A stretch of 54,778 nucleotides of DNA from assembly GCA_947175175.1 (NCBI GenBank), contig CAMWLV010000006.1:1-54778 (forward strand). Reading direction: 5' to 3'. The notes beneath the pieces were generated by a model. The model was not told the DNA's origin and searched no databases. It worked only from the letters and a program-made list of their open reading frames with translations. Both the position numbers and the translations under genes were made by a program. Of the stretch, positions 23,701 to 33,257 are shown piece after piece. Each line of letters begins with the position of its first letter. The stretch's first letter is position 1. Source of the DNA: an uncultured Lachnospiraceae bacterium (GTDB taxonomy: Bacteria; Bacillota; Clostridia; Lachnospirales; Lachnospiraceae).

Positions 23701-23914
23701 CTCTGCGATGGTTCTCGTACAGGGAGACAATACGATCGTAAAGGCGGAGACGAAGACAGACAATGAAACTGACACAAGTGTCAGTTCAGAGAGCACAGAA
23801 AATACAGAAACCGCAGAAAAATCATCAGGAAATACACCGTTGATCGCAGGTGGCATCATCGTTGCATTGGTGGCAGTAGTGGCAGGTGTTTTGATCAAAA
23901 AGCGTAAAAAGTAA
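20732..23914 (+). CDS. pulA: Type I pullulanase, secreted, C-terminal membrane anchor
   Basis: Signal peptide; starch-binding-like N-terminal modules; [54 protein letters not shown]; C-terminal TM plus KKRKK. Confidence 0.93.
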   Translation: [1060 protein letters not shown]

Positions 23915-23931
23915 GATAATGTTTGATAATG

Positions 23932-23967
23932 TAAGGGTTGACATTGATTGGTGTCAGCCCTTAAAAA
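23932..23967 (+). terminator. Terminator after pullulanase
   Basis: TAAGGGTTGACAttgattgGTGTCAGCCCTTAAAAA. Confidence 0.8.
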
Positions 23968-24035
23968 GTAATTCGCTTTGATGATTTGATATAGGAACGA
24001 TAAAAGGAATAAGAATATGGAGGACAAACGATAAG

Positions 24036-24467
24036 ATGGCAGTAAATTTTTATGAGGAAGTGGACGACGCATTATTGCGGTTTGCAGTGATTATAGCTAA
24101 GACTGAGGGAAACTATGTATTTTGCAAGCACAAGTTGAGAGATACGCTGGAAGTTCCAGGTGGACACAGGGAGCTGGGAGAGGCAATTTTGGACACTGCG
24201 AAGAGGGAATTGTATGAGGAGACTGGGGCGATTGACTTTGATATTGTGCCGATCTGCGTCTATTCTGTGATAGAGAAGGATAATTTTGACGGACAAGAAT
24301 CCTTTGGAATGTTGTATTATGCAGAGATTAGGGAGTTTGAACAGGAGCTTCACAGTGAGATAGAGAAGATCATTATTACAGATGAAATGCCGGCAAACTG
24401 GACATATCCCAATATTCAGCCTAAGCTGATGGAGGAGGCATGGAGAAGGGGAGCCTGCAGTAAATAA
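24036..24467 (+). CDS. NUDIX hydrolase
   Basis: Nudix box GGHRELGEAILDTAKRELYEETGA. Confidence 0.9.
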   Translation: MAVNFYEEVDDALLRFAVIIAKTEGNYVFCKHKLRDTLEVPGGHRELGEAILDTAKRELYEETGAIDFDIVPICVYSVIEKDNFDGQESFGMLYYAEIREFEQELHSEIEKIIITDEMPANWTYPNIQPKLMEEAWRRGACSK

Positions 24468-24477
24468 TTTGCAAGTC

Positions 24478-25896
24478 TTACCGCTTTTCCTCTGCTTTCT
24501 CCAGTGTAAAGATAAATTCCGTTCCGACACCCTCTGTGCTGATCACATTGATATTCTCATTGTGGGACTGGATGATCTCCTTGGTGATGGAGAGTCCGAG
24601 ACCAGTTCCCTTTTTATCTTTGCCGCGCGAGAGATCTGTCTTGTAGAAGCGGTTCCAGATCAGCCGAATACTATCCTTGGGAATACCGATGCCGTTATCC
24701 TTTACGGATACCAGCAACTTATTTGATTTTTCTACTGTTTCGATTTTAATCGAAGAGTTTTTGTGGCTGAATTTGATGGCATTGTCCACCAGGTTGTAGA
24801 GCACCTGCTGGATTTTGACCATATCGGCATTTACATACATTTGGTCTCCGGTGAGAACCAGTTCGATGGAGATCAGCTTTTCACGGCAAGTTCCCTCAAA
24901 GGACATTGCCGTGTTTTTGATCACCTGATTGATGTCGAAATTGCTCTTGTCAAGAATCATGCCTTTGTTAGTCAGGTTGTTGAGCGTGAGCAGGGAGTTG
25001 GTCAGCTTTGTCAGGCGGTCGGTCTCGTTTAAGACGACACGGATATATTTCTCATGCATTTCGGGAGGAATCGTGCCATCGAGCATTGCTTCAAGATATC
25101 CGCGCATGGAGGTGAGCGGGGAACGGAAATCGTGCGAGATATTTGCCACGAGACGTTTCTGGTTGTCCTCGCTCTTTGCGACTTCGCTTGCCATATAGGC
25201 GATGGAGGCGGCAAGATAGCCAATCTCGTCTTCACTGTCAATCTGAAATTCATACCTGAAATTACCGATGGCGTACTGTTCAGTCGCATGCGTGATCTTG
25301 CGGAGTGGCAGATATACCATTTCCGTGAAGAAGAGCAGGATGATCAGCGACAGCAGAAAGAGGATCACCAGCGTGATATAGGATATATTCAGGAGAGAGT
25401 TGCAGGAAGACTGCAGACCATCAACAGATGCATGGATGATCACATAACCTTTAACCTTGTATTTGGAAGTGATCGGTGCAAAGGCAGACAACATTTCCTT
25501 GTCAAACATACCAAAAAAATTCCCCGTCGTATAGAATGAATTTCCCGTGATCGTGGGGCTGAAATTGGGGATGGTAGTGGGGTTCTCAATTTCAAGCGGT
25601 GAGCTGGAATCCAGCACAATAAGCCCCGACGGATTGACGATCCAAATCGAGGTATCCAGGAAGGTGCCGATCGCCTCAATCTGGCGCCATACGGATTCGA
25701 GTGTGATCTCACTGTTGTATAGATCCGCGGCGTAGGAGTCAGCGATCAGCAGGGCTTCTTTATATAAGGAGTCGGCGCGCTCGCGTTTCATGTGCTCAAG
25801 TGTCATGCTTGAGGTAAAAGTCGCGACGACAATAAAACCAAAAAATGCAAAGATAAAGTATGCCAGTACAAATTTTAAATAGAGTGTCCGTTTCAA
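24478..25896 (-). CDS. Sensor histidine kinase
   Basis: HAMP region; ANISHDFRSPLTSMRGYLEAMLDGTIP H-box; VKDNGIGIPKDSIRLIWNRFYK; GTGLGLSITKEI. Confidence 0.95.
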   Translation of the reverse strand: MKRTLYLKFVLAYFIFAFFGFIVVATFTSSMTLEHMKRERADSLYKEALLIADSYAADLYNSEITLESVWRQIEAIGTFLDTSIWIVNPSGLIVLDSSSPLEIENPTTIPNFSPTITGNSFYTTGNFFGMFDKEMLSAFAPITSKYKVKGYVIIHASVDGLQSSCNSLLNISYITLVILFLLSLIILLFFTEMVYLPLRKITHATEQYAIGNFRYEFQIDSEDEIGYLAASIAYMASEVAKSEDNQKRLVANISHDFRSPLTSMRGYLEAMLDGTIPPEMHEKYIRVVLNETDRLTKLTNSLLTLNNLTNKGMILDKSNFDINQVIKNTAMSFEGTCREKLISIELVLTGDQMYVNADMVKIQQVLYNLVDNAIKFSHKNSSIKIETVEKSNKLLVSVKDNGIGIPKDSIRLIWNRFYKTDLSRGKDKKGTGLGLSITKEIIQSHNENINVISTEGVGTEFIFTLEKAEEKR

Positions 25897-25915
25897 TAGA
25901 AAACCTCATTTCCGG

Positions 25916-26617
25916 TTAGTTTCTGACTTCAAATTTATAGCCGACGCCCCATATCGTTGAAATACGCCAAGACTCGTGATCCTTAATCTTTTCACGGAGG
26001 CGCTTGATATGCACATCAACAGTGCGTGTGTCGCCAATGTAATCATATCCCCAGATCTGGTTGAGCAGCTGATCCCTGGTAAATACATGGTTTGGCGATG
26101 CGGCCAGAAAGTACAGCAGTTCCAGTTCCTTGGGCGGCATATCCACAGTTTTGCCATGATAGATGACAGAATAATTGGTGAGGTTGATCGTGAGGTCAGG
26201 ATAGGAAACCTGTTTGGCATCAGAAACCGGTTCAGCGGGAGGTGTAGTCTTATAGCGTCGCAGGACTGCTTTTACACGCGCTATCAGTTCTTTGGTGTCA
26301 AACGGTTTTTCCAGATAATCATCTGCGCCGAGTTCCAGACCAAGCACTTTGTCAAACACCTCACCTTTTGCGGACAGCATGATAATCGGAGTCTGAGATT
26401 TCTGGCGGACTTCACGGCATACCTGATAACCGTCAATGCCCGGAAGCATTAAGTCGAGAAGAATCAAATCCGGTGTGAAGCTGTTCATTTCCTGCAGTGC
26501 GGATTCTCCGTCATATACGATTTTCGTCTCAAAACATTCCTTTGTCATATACAAAGAAATCAGTTCTGCAATATTTTCATCATCATCAACAATCAGTATT
26601 TTTTGTTTGTTTGCCAT
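25916..26617 (-). CDS. OmpR/PhoB-family response regulator
   Basis: KILIVDDDENIAELISLYMTKECF...LILLDLMLPGIDGYQVCREVR...ELGADDYLEKPF; winged-helix DTRTVDVHIKRLREKI. Confidence 0.95.
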   Translation of the reverse strand: MANKQKILIVDDDENIAELISLYMTKECFETKIVYDGESALQEMNSFTPDLILLDLMLPGIDGYQVCREVRQKSQTPIIMLSAKGEVFDKVLGLELGADDYLEKPFDTKELIARVKAVLRRYKTTPPAEPVSDAKQVSYPDLTINLTNYSVIYHGKTVDMPPKELELLYFLAASPNHVFTRDQLLNQIWGYDYIGDTRTVDVHIKRLREKIKDHESWRISTIWGVGYKFEVRN

Positions 26618-26645
26618 TTTTCTCATTCCTTTAACTTTATTGAAG

Positions 26646-26696
26646 TGAAGAACGCCTGTCCTTTGGCGTTCTTCCAAACGAAACATTTTCGTTTTA
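26646..26696. other. Two adjacent stem-loops between mutS2 and response regulator
   Basis: GAAGAACGCC tgtccttt GGCGTTCTTC and AAACGAAA cat TTTCGTTT. Confidence 0.7.
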
Positions 26697-29105
26697 CTTA
26701 AATTCTACAATCGTCACGCCGGCGTCCCCTTCGCCGTACTCGCCAAGGTGGAAAGCTTTCACATAGGAGACGCGTTTCAAATGTTTCTGGACTGCCTGTC
26801 TCAATGCGCCTGTTCCCTTGCCATGCACAATGCGGACGCTGGGCGCGTGGGACAGATAGGCGTCATCGAGGTATTTATCGAGCTCTGAAAGCGCCTCGTC
26901 TACTGTCTTTCCAAGCAGATTGATCTCAGTGGAGAGGGTGGCAGCCTTGGACATGCCGATATTTCCACTACCGGAGCTCCTTTTAGATCCACCTGAACTG
27001 CCATAACCTTTTTTGTAGGCGGCAGTGCCAGACAACACATCTTCGTTGATCAGCACTAAGTCTTTGATATTGACTTTGGAGCGGATAATGCCACATTGTA
27101 CAAAGAGATCGCCCTTTGCGTCCGGTTTGGAGGAGACAGTGCCCTTTAGGCCCATGGACACAACTTTTACCATGTCCCCGAGTTTGATCTGGGTTGGCTT
27201 TAAGACCTTATGTGTCGGTTTCTCCTGAGTAGTGGTGAGTTTTGCGTTTTTCTCTGAAATCTTGTCACGCACTTTGGTTCGCTTTTTCTCCAAATCCTGA
27301 ATGGAGGTTTTATTGATATTGACCTTCTGGAAATCCCGAATCGTCTCATCGGCGACATCTTTTGCCTCCTGCAGTATTTTGCGCGCTTCCTCATTTGCCT
27401 CACGCAGTATCTTGTCCTTCTGCGCGTCAAGACGCTCCTGTTTCTGTTCCAGTTTCTTTTTCAGGGACTCGATCTCGGCTTTGTAACTCTGGATCTCAGT
27501 GCGCTCGTTTTCGATCGTGCGCCTGCTTGTCTCGAGGTCAGCAAGAAGATCCTCAAAGCTTTCATCCTCCTCGCTGATGTGCTCCTTGGCAGATGCAATG
27601 ATTTCGTCCGGCAGACCAAGCTTTGACGAAATGGCAAAGGCATTGCTCTTGCCAGGAATGCCAATGAGAAGCCGATAAGTCGGACGGAGTGTCTCCACGT
27701 CAAACTCACAGCAGGCATTTTCCACGTAGGAGGTCGTGAGCGCAAACACCTTGAGTTCACTGTAGTGTGTGGTTGCCATCGTGCGGATTCCCTTGTCGTG
27801 CAGGTGCTTTAAGATCGCAATTGCAAGTGCTGCGCCCTCTGTAGGATCGGTTCCGGCACCAAGTTCATCAAAAAGGCAAAGGGAATTTTCGTCTGCATTT
27901 TTCAGGATGGATATTGTGTTTGTCATGTGCGCGGAGAAGGTGGATAAGTTCTGCTCAATGCTCTGTTCATCACCGATGTCCGCGTACACCTCTGTGAAGA
28001 TACCAAGCTCAGAACGGTCGAGAGCTGGTATGTGAAGTCCGGACTGTCCCATTAGTGCAAATAGTCCTACTGTCTTTAAGGACACAGTTTTTCCGCCGGT
28101 GTTGGGACCTGTGACAACTAACAGATCGAAATCCTTGCCAAGATGGATATCAATGGGAACCACTTTTTTCTTATCCAGTAATGGGTGGCGTCCCTTGCGG
28201 ATATTGATATAGCGCTCTTTGTTAAAGAGCGGTCGTGATGCATTCATGTCAACAGCGAGCCCCGCCCTTGCAAAGATAAAATCAAGCTTTGTCAGCAGGC
28301 GGAAATTGTTTGCAAGTTCTTCGGTGTGTTCCCTTGCACTGGCGCTCAATTCGGCAAGAATACGCTCAATCTCTTCTTTTTCCTTCAGGGCAAGCTCTTT
28401 GAGCTGATTGTTCAGATCCACAACGACAGCTGGTTCGATAAAAAGCGTGGAACCGGTGGAAGACTGGTCGTGAACCATTCCGGGGACATTTCCCTTGTGC
28501 TCGGATTTGACGGGAATACAGTAACGATTGTTGCGCATTGTGATCACTGCGTCCTGCAGATAAGTCCGATAGCTTCCGTTCACCATGTTTGTGAGCTGGC
28601 TGTGTATTTTTTCGTTGGTCAGATTGATGCTGCGCCGAATGTGCTTGAGCGTCGGACTTGCATCGTCAGCGATTTCCTCCTCGGAAATGATGCAGCGGTT
28701 GATCTCGTTCTGGAGTGGTGTCAGCGGCTCCAGGTTTGCAAAATATTCCTGCAGACTGTCCGTGATTTCCTCGTCATGCTCCGAGCGCGCAAAGGTCTTT
28801 GCCCGTGTGGCGCAGGCGAGAGAGGCGGAGATTTTCAGCAGTTCAACGGCGGAGAGGGCGCTTCCGATTTCCAGTGATTTGATGCTGAAGCTGATGTCTT
28901 TGTTACCGCTAAAGTGTATGCGTCCGCCCTTGACCAGACGGGTAAACGCATCGGCAGTCTGTTGCTGTGCCTGCTCAATATCTTTGATGTCTGTCATCGG
29001 CGTCAGCTTCTGGCAGAGCTCTTTTCCGGGAGCAGAGCTTGCTTTATCGACGAGCAGACTGATGATTTTATGATATTCAAGTATGCGTAATGCTTTGTCA
29101 TTCAT
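26694..29105 (-). CDS. mutS2: Endonuclease MutS2
   Basis: LLVVTGPNTGGKTVSLKTVGLFALMGQSG; LFDELGAGTDPTEGAALA; C-terminal Smr domain VRIVHGKGTGALRQAVQKHLK. Confidence 0.96.
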   Translation of the reverse strand: MNDKALRILEYHKIISLLVDKASSAPGKELCQKLTPMTDIKDIEQAQQQTADAFTRLVKGGRIHFSGNKDISFSIKSLEIGSALSAVELLKISASLACATRAKTFARSEHDEEITDSLQEYFANLEPLTPLQNEINRCIISEEEIADDASPTLKHIRRSINLTNEKIHSQLTNMVNGSYRTYLQDAVITMRNNRYCIPVKSEHKGNVPGMVHDQSSTGSTLFIEPAVVVDLNNQLKELALKEKEEIERILAELSASAREHTEELANNFRLLTKLDFIFARAGLAVDMNASRPLFNKERYINIRKGRHPLLDKKKVVPIDIHLGKDFDLLVVTGPNTGGKTVSLKTVGLFALMGQSGLHIPALDRSELGIFTEVYADIGDEQSIEQNLSTFSAHMTNTISILKNADENSLCLFDELGAGTDPTEGAALAIAILKHLHDKGIRTMATTHYSELKVFALTTSYVENACCEFDVETLRPTYRLLIGIPGKSNAFAISSKLGLPDEIIASAKEHISEEDESFEDLLADLETSRRTIENERTEIQSYKAEIESLKKKLEQKQERLDAQKDKILREANEEARKILQEAKDVADETIRDFQKVNINKTSIQDLEKKRTKVRDKISEKNAKLTTTQEKPTHKVLKPTQIKLGDMVKVVSMGLKGTVSSKPDAKGDLFVQCGIIRSKVNIKDLVLINEDVLSGTAAYKKGYGSSGGSKRSSGSGNIGMSKAATLSTEINLLGKTVDEALSELDKYLDDAYLSHAPSVRIVHGKGTGALRQAVQKHLKRVSYVKAFHLGEYGEGDAGVTIVEFK

Positions 29106-29123
29106 AGTAGTCCTCCATAATTA

Positions 29124-29160
29124 TCCAAGCCCCCCAATTTGGAAGCGGGCTTGGAACTTT
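29124..29160. terminator. Stem-loop between DHHW gene and mutS2
   Basis: TCCAAGCCC...GGGCTTGGAACTTTTT; T tract lies on + strand, so termination of the - strand genes is uncertain. Confidence 0.4.
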
Positions 29161-30297
29161 TTAGTAAATTCCCCGGATGCCGGTGTCGGTATCGAGGGTG
29201 TTCATGTTATATAACAGTAATACATCTGTTATATCGTTATGGTCTGAAAGAAATGAGGAGGGACCGTCCCTGTAGTATCTGGTGTCAAACACATAGATTT
29301 TTCTGTAATGGTGTACGAGAAACGGCACCATGGAATTGGCGTAACTGTCCTTGACCAGCATGAGTGTATCCTGTGAGGCAGCTGCCTTGTTCTCGATTTC
29401 AATCAGTGGATGGATATTGTTGAGGAAAAGGGAATATTTATCCTTTTCTTTTAAATAGTCAAGATTGTACAGACTGTCTGTCACTTCGCCTGTATCCGCA
29501 TAGGTGACAGTGAGGTCATCTTCGGGGTTGGTGTATATTGTGATGTTGTCCTTTATATGGCTGTAGTCATTTACCTTAGAGTACAGTGTGCCGGCAAATT
29601 CATCTGTGACAGTCTGTGCCGTCAGCGATTCGAGCGATACGGGTGTGAGGCCCTTTGTATCGCAGTATGCAAGATAACCATAATATGCCCCAAGTGTCGT
29701 CCAGTGATGGTCAGTGCGGTAGTACAGCTGTCCTTTGGAGGCGCCGCTCAAAAGCCAGTCGGTGCAGTCGATTGCAGGGATTCCAGACTCATTATAGATC
29801 GCAGATGCTGTCTCCTGCTGGTTGGACGCGGGAGCATGATCAGGAAGCTTATCACTGTATATAGTGACAGCCGTCGGCACCAGCATTAAGTTTACATCAA
29901 CCCTGGTCTTGTCAATCTTGTCGTAAAATCTGATAAGTGTGTCAGTTATGCGCTCGGTGTTTTGGGGGTTCGCATAAGATTCAATGAAATAATCGTCCTT
30001 CGCAATATAAACGTGGTTGATCTCCCTTCTGCCGCCCGCAATCTCAGTACCGCTTTTTAAGCCCACAAAAAAATCCCTCTGTGGAAAGTGGTCGGCGAGC
30101 CAGTCACCCAGCGAATCCGTGTACTCTCCGTCAAGCAATGCTTTGGCGGAGAATGATGGGAATTTTGCAAGATATCTGTTTTCATTTTCAGAAAAATCTT
30201 TTTTCGGACTGACGAGAAGGCAGAGCGACAGCAATAAAATACTGATGCATAATAGACATACGACAGTTCTTTTTATTTTAACATTCGTAATCATCAA
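29161..30297 (-). CDS. DHHW-family protein (AlgJ/AlgX-like acetyltransferase accessory)
   Basis: ENRYLAKFPSFSAKALLDGEYTDSLGDWLADHFPQRDFFVGLKS; YYRTDHHWTTLGAYYGY; MLVKDSYANSMVPFL. Confidence 0.85.
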   Translation of the reverse strand: MMITNVKIKRTVVCLLCISILLLSLCLLVSPKKDFSENENRYLAKFPSFSAKALLDGEYTDSLGDWLADHFPQRDFFVGLKSGTEIAGGRREINHVYIAKDDYFIESYANPQNTERITDTLIRFYDKIDKTRVDVNLMLVPTAVTIYSDKLPDHAPASNQQETASAIYNESGIPAIDCTDWLLSGASKGQLYYRTDHHWTTLGAYYGYLAYCDTKGLTPVSLESLTAQTVTDEFAGTLYSKVNDYSHIKDNITIYTNPEDDLTVTYADTGEVTDSLYNLDYLKEKDKYSLFLNNIHPLIEIENKAAASQDTLMLVKDSYANSMVPFLVHHYRKIYVFDTRYYRDGPSSFLSDHNDITDVLLLYNMNTLDTDTGIRGIY

Positions 30298-30369
30298 TAA
30301 TAAATCCTTTATTTTATATTACTTATTTTCGAGGAAGTACATATTTAATCCTTTGGTATTTTCTTCCAT

Positions 30370-31785
30370 TCAAAACCGAAAGTATAAGAATGGATTGTAA
30401 GTGTCGCTGACCATATATGCGGTAGAAAGCAAAAACAGCAGCAGTACACCGACACCTGCAAAGGCAGATATGACGCAGTTCTTTTTCCGACTGAGCATCG
30501 ACACCTTCCGGCAGAGCCATGGATATACCGGACAAGCCAGAATACAGGCGATAATGATCACAATGCCATAATTGCCCAGATACCAGAGGAAACGCGCGTC
30601 TGCCAATGGATTGGATATAAAAGAGAAGAGCAGTCTGATATAATTGCCGAGCTCTCCTATATCGGTGACCGCAAAGATCACAAACCCAAATACGACGATC
30701 AGAAATGCGTAGGTATGCTGAATCCACTTCGGCAGTTTTGCAAGCGCTTTTCCCCATAGATACTTCTCGAGCATGAGCAGAATGCCATAGTAGACTCCCC
30801 ACAATATAAAATTCCACGAAGCACCATGCCATAGTCCGGTCAGGAACCATACCACCGCGATATTGAACAAGTGGCGGGGGATTCCTCTTCTGTTTCCGCC
30901 AAGAGGAATATATACATAGTCACGAAACCATGTGGACAATGAAATGTGCCAGCGCCGCCAGAAATCCGTCACGGAGACGGCAGTCAGAGGATAATTGAAA
31001 TTCTCATTATAATGAAAGCCGAGCATCTGTCCCATTCCGATTGCCATGTCACTGTAGGCGCTAAAATCAAAATAGAGCTGCAGGGTAAAGCAGAGTGCGC
31101 CGAGCCACGCCGTTGACACACTTGTGTTCGCGGCACCTAACACGCGGATCTCTTCCCACAAAGCACCAGCCTGATTGGCAATGAGTACTTTCTTGAACAA
31201 ACCCATCATAAAGCGCAAAAGACCCTGTTCAAACCCGTCAAAAGTAATCCTTCTGCCGTGAAGCTGTTCTTGGATGTCAGCAAAGCGCACGATCGGGCCA
31301 GCCACCAGCTGAGGAAACATCGATACATATGTGAGATACGCAATATAGCTGTGCTCCGCCTTTACCTCTCTGCGGTACAGGTCGATGATATAACTCATCG
31401 TCTGAAACGTATAAAAGCTGATACCGACAGGAAGATGCATTCCAGGCTGTGCAAACTGCGTGCCGAACAATCCGTTTACAGATGCAATGGCAAAATCAGC
31501 ATATTTGAAAAAGGCAAGTATGGACAGATTAATGCAGATGCTGCAGCACAGGAAAAAGATTCTCCTGCATTTCGTTGTGCCAAAGCGCTCCATAAGCCGT
31601 CCATTTGTATAATCAAGCGCAGTGGAAAAAAGCATCAAAAGAATGTACAGCGGTTCCCCCCACGCATAGAAAATCAGGCTGAAAATAAGCAAAATCCCAT
31701 TTTTCCATGAAAATGGGACTGCATAGTACAAAATCAGGCAGAGCGGCAGGAAAAAAAACAGAAATGGAATACAGCTAAAGACCAT
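30370..31785 (-). CDS. MBOAT-family O-acyltransferase (AlgI/DltB-like)
   Basis: FTLQLYFDFSAYSDMAIGMGQMLGF; NFNYPLTAVSVTDFWRRWHISLSTWFRDYVYIPLGGNRRG; GLWHGASWNFILWG. Confidence 0.95.
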   Translation of the reverse strand: MVFSCIPFLFFFLPLCLILYYAVPFSWKNGILLIFSLIFYAWGEPLYILLMLFSTALDYTNGRLMERFGTTKCRRIFFLCCSICINLSILAFFKYADFAIASVNGLFGTQFAQPGMHLPVGISFYTFQTMSYIIDLYRREVKAEHSYIAYLTYVSMFPQLVAGPIVRFADIQEQLHGRRITFDGFEQGLLRFMMGLFKKVLIANQAGALWEEIRVLGAANTSVSTAWLGALCFTLQLYFDFSAYSDMAIGMGQMLGFHYNENFNYPLTAVSVTDFWRRWHISLSTWFRDYVYIPLGGNRRGIPRHLFNIAVVWFLTGLWHGASWNFILWGVYYGILLMLEKYLWGKALAKLPKWIQHTYAFLIVVFGFVIFAVTDIGELGNYIRLLFSFISNPLADARFLWYLGNYGIVIIIACILACPVYPWLCRKVSMLSRKKNCVISAFAGVGVLLLFLLSTAYMVSDTYNPFLYFRF

Positions 31786-31797
31786 AATAATCCTCCG

Positions 31798-32349
31798 CTA
31801 AAACAATCCGTTTTCGATAATATCCGTAATCGCATCTGCATTGTCGGATATCACGAGCCATATATAATTCTGTTTTGTCTGAACCTTGCTTTTTTCTACA
31901 ATCGCAAACTGTTCTGGAATATAGTTTTCCATTTCATTCTTTTTCTCATCAACAACGGTCTGAAGACTGTCTCTAAGTCCCTCCATATCATTGGTGTCCT
32001 TGACCTTCATGATAATGACAGTCTCTGCCTGCGCAGCGTCCTCGGACATGGAAAAGACATATTCCTCGAGGGACGCAGCATCGATACCATAATAATTGGA
32101 AATAAAGTCATCGTCCATGCATTGTGGCGACTGTAAGGATACTGTCTGTTCTATTTCCTGATAGATTTCATTGATGGATTTTGCGTTCTCTTTGTTGTCG
32201 GAACTGTTTGATGATTCCGAAGTCTGTGTTGTCCCGGAACCCGAATTTGTGTTATTTACAGTTGGTACAGTCTTGTCGGAGCATCCAGTACAGATGAGTG
32301 CCGCCGCTGCCATGACTGCTATTGTTTTCAGTGATTTATTTGTACGCAT
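31798..32349 (-). CDS. DUF4358-family lipoprotein
   Basis: MRTNKSLKTIAVMAAAALICTGCSDK...; FISNYYGIDAASLEEYVFSMSEDAAQAETVIIMKVKD. Confidence 0.75.
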   Translation of the reverse strand: MRTNKSLKTIAVMAAAALICTGCSDKTVPTVNNTNSGSGTTQTSESSNSSDNKENAKSINEIYQEIEQTVSLQSPQCMDDDFISNYYGIDAASLEEYVFSMSEDAAQAETVIIMKVKDTNDMEGLRDSLQTVVDEKKNEMENYIPEQFAIVEKSKVQTKQNYIWLVISDNADAITDIIENGLF

Positions 32350-33257
32350 TATTGTATTCTCCCTTTTGTGTTTTGAGAAGGATTCGCTTCTAATATGGTT
32401 TCTATTTTTGATTGTGTGTCTTTTGAGGTTTCGGACTCTGTTTCGGCTTCCTCCTGTGCTGCCTGTGCATTTGCATAATCTATAAGTTCTGATTCCCACA
32501 AGGTATAGGCGGAGGTGGAGAGATGGACAAAACCGTCACTGCAGTACTCCGCGGCAAGATTGCCTTTTCCGTCAGATATGGGGGTACACAGATCAATATA
32601 TTCCCAGCCGTTCTCCTCTGCCATTTCCTGCAGGAGGATATTGTACTGAGCCAGATTCTCATTGTTCAGTTTGCCAATACCCTGGTCTGCAAGCGTGTAA
32701 GTTACGCTGATGATATGGATCTCGATGTCCGGTGAGGTCTCCAGTATTTTGTCGATCAGTTCCTTGTACTTGTCGCGTGCGCCTTCCAGTCCGAGAATAC
32801 TGATGTCATTCATTCCTAGGAGAATAAAGGCACGCCTGCTTCCTATGAGGGGAACTGCGTTCCATACCTGACATTTTTTCCCTTTGTACATGGGGTGGAC
32901 GTTGTCAGCAGTGACAGGTTTCATGGCATTGAATGCTGAGTAGCTTCCCACAGCCAGAAACTGGATATCGTGCACAAAGGTCTGCTGCTTGGCGCTGTAA
33001 TTTCGAAAACCCACCATGATGGAATCACCGATAAAAACGGAATCGCCATAATACGCTGCGAGTTCCTCATCAGTAAGTTTGGATTCTGTCGGAATTTCAT
33101 CTGTCTGAGTGTTTTCTGTCTGCAGTTTTTTTGGTTGTGTTTCATCTGATGCGGCATACACTGTTCCAATTGCACAATTGCTGATAGAAAGCGTTGCCGT
33201 GAGAGCAGTACATAAAAATTTTTTTCTTAATGTTAAATTATTTACTAAATTTTTCAT
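32349..33257 (-). CDS. SGNH/GDSL-type esterase
   Basis: VFIGDSIMVGFRNYS; LLGMNDISILG; CSDGFVHLSTSAYTLWESELI. Confidence 0.8.
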   Translation of the reverse strand: MKNLVNNLTLRKKFLCTALTATLSISNCAIGTVYAASDETQPKKLQTENTQTDEIPTESKLTDEELAAYYGDSVFIGDSIMVGFRNYSAKQQTFVHDIQFLAVGSYSAFNAMKPVTADNVHPMYKGKKCQVWNAVPLIGSRRAFILLGMNDISILGLEGARDKYKELIDKILETSPDIEIHIISVTYTLADQGIGKLNNENLAQYNILLQEMAEENGWEYIDLCTPISDGKGNLAAEYCSDGFVHLSTSAYTLWESELIDYANAQAAQEEAETESETSKDTQSKIETILEANPSQNTKGRIQ

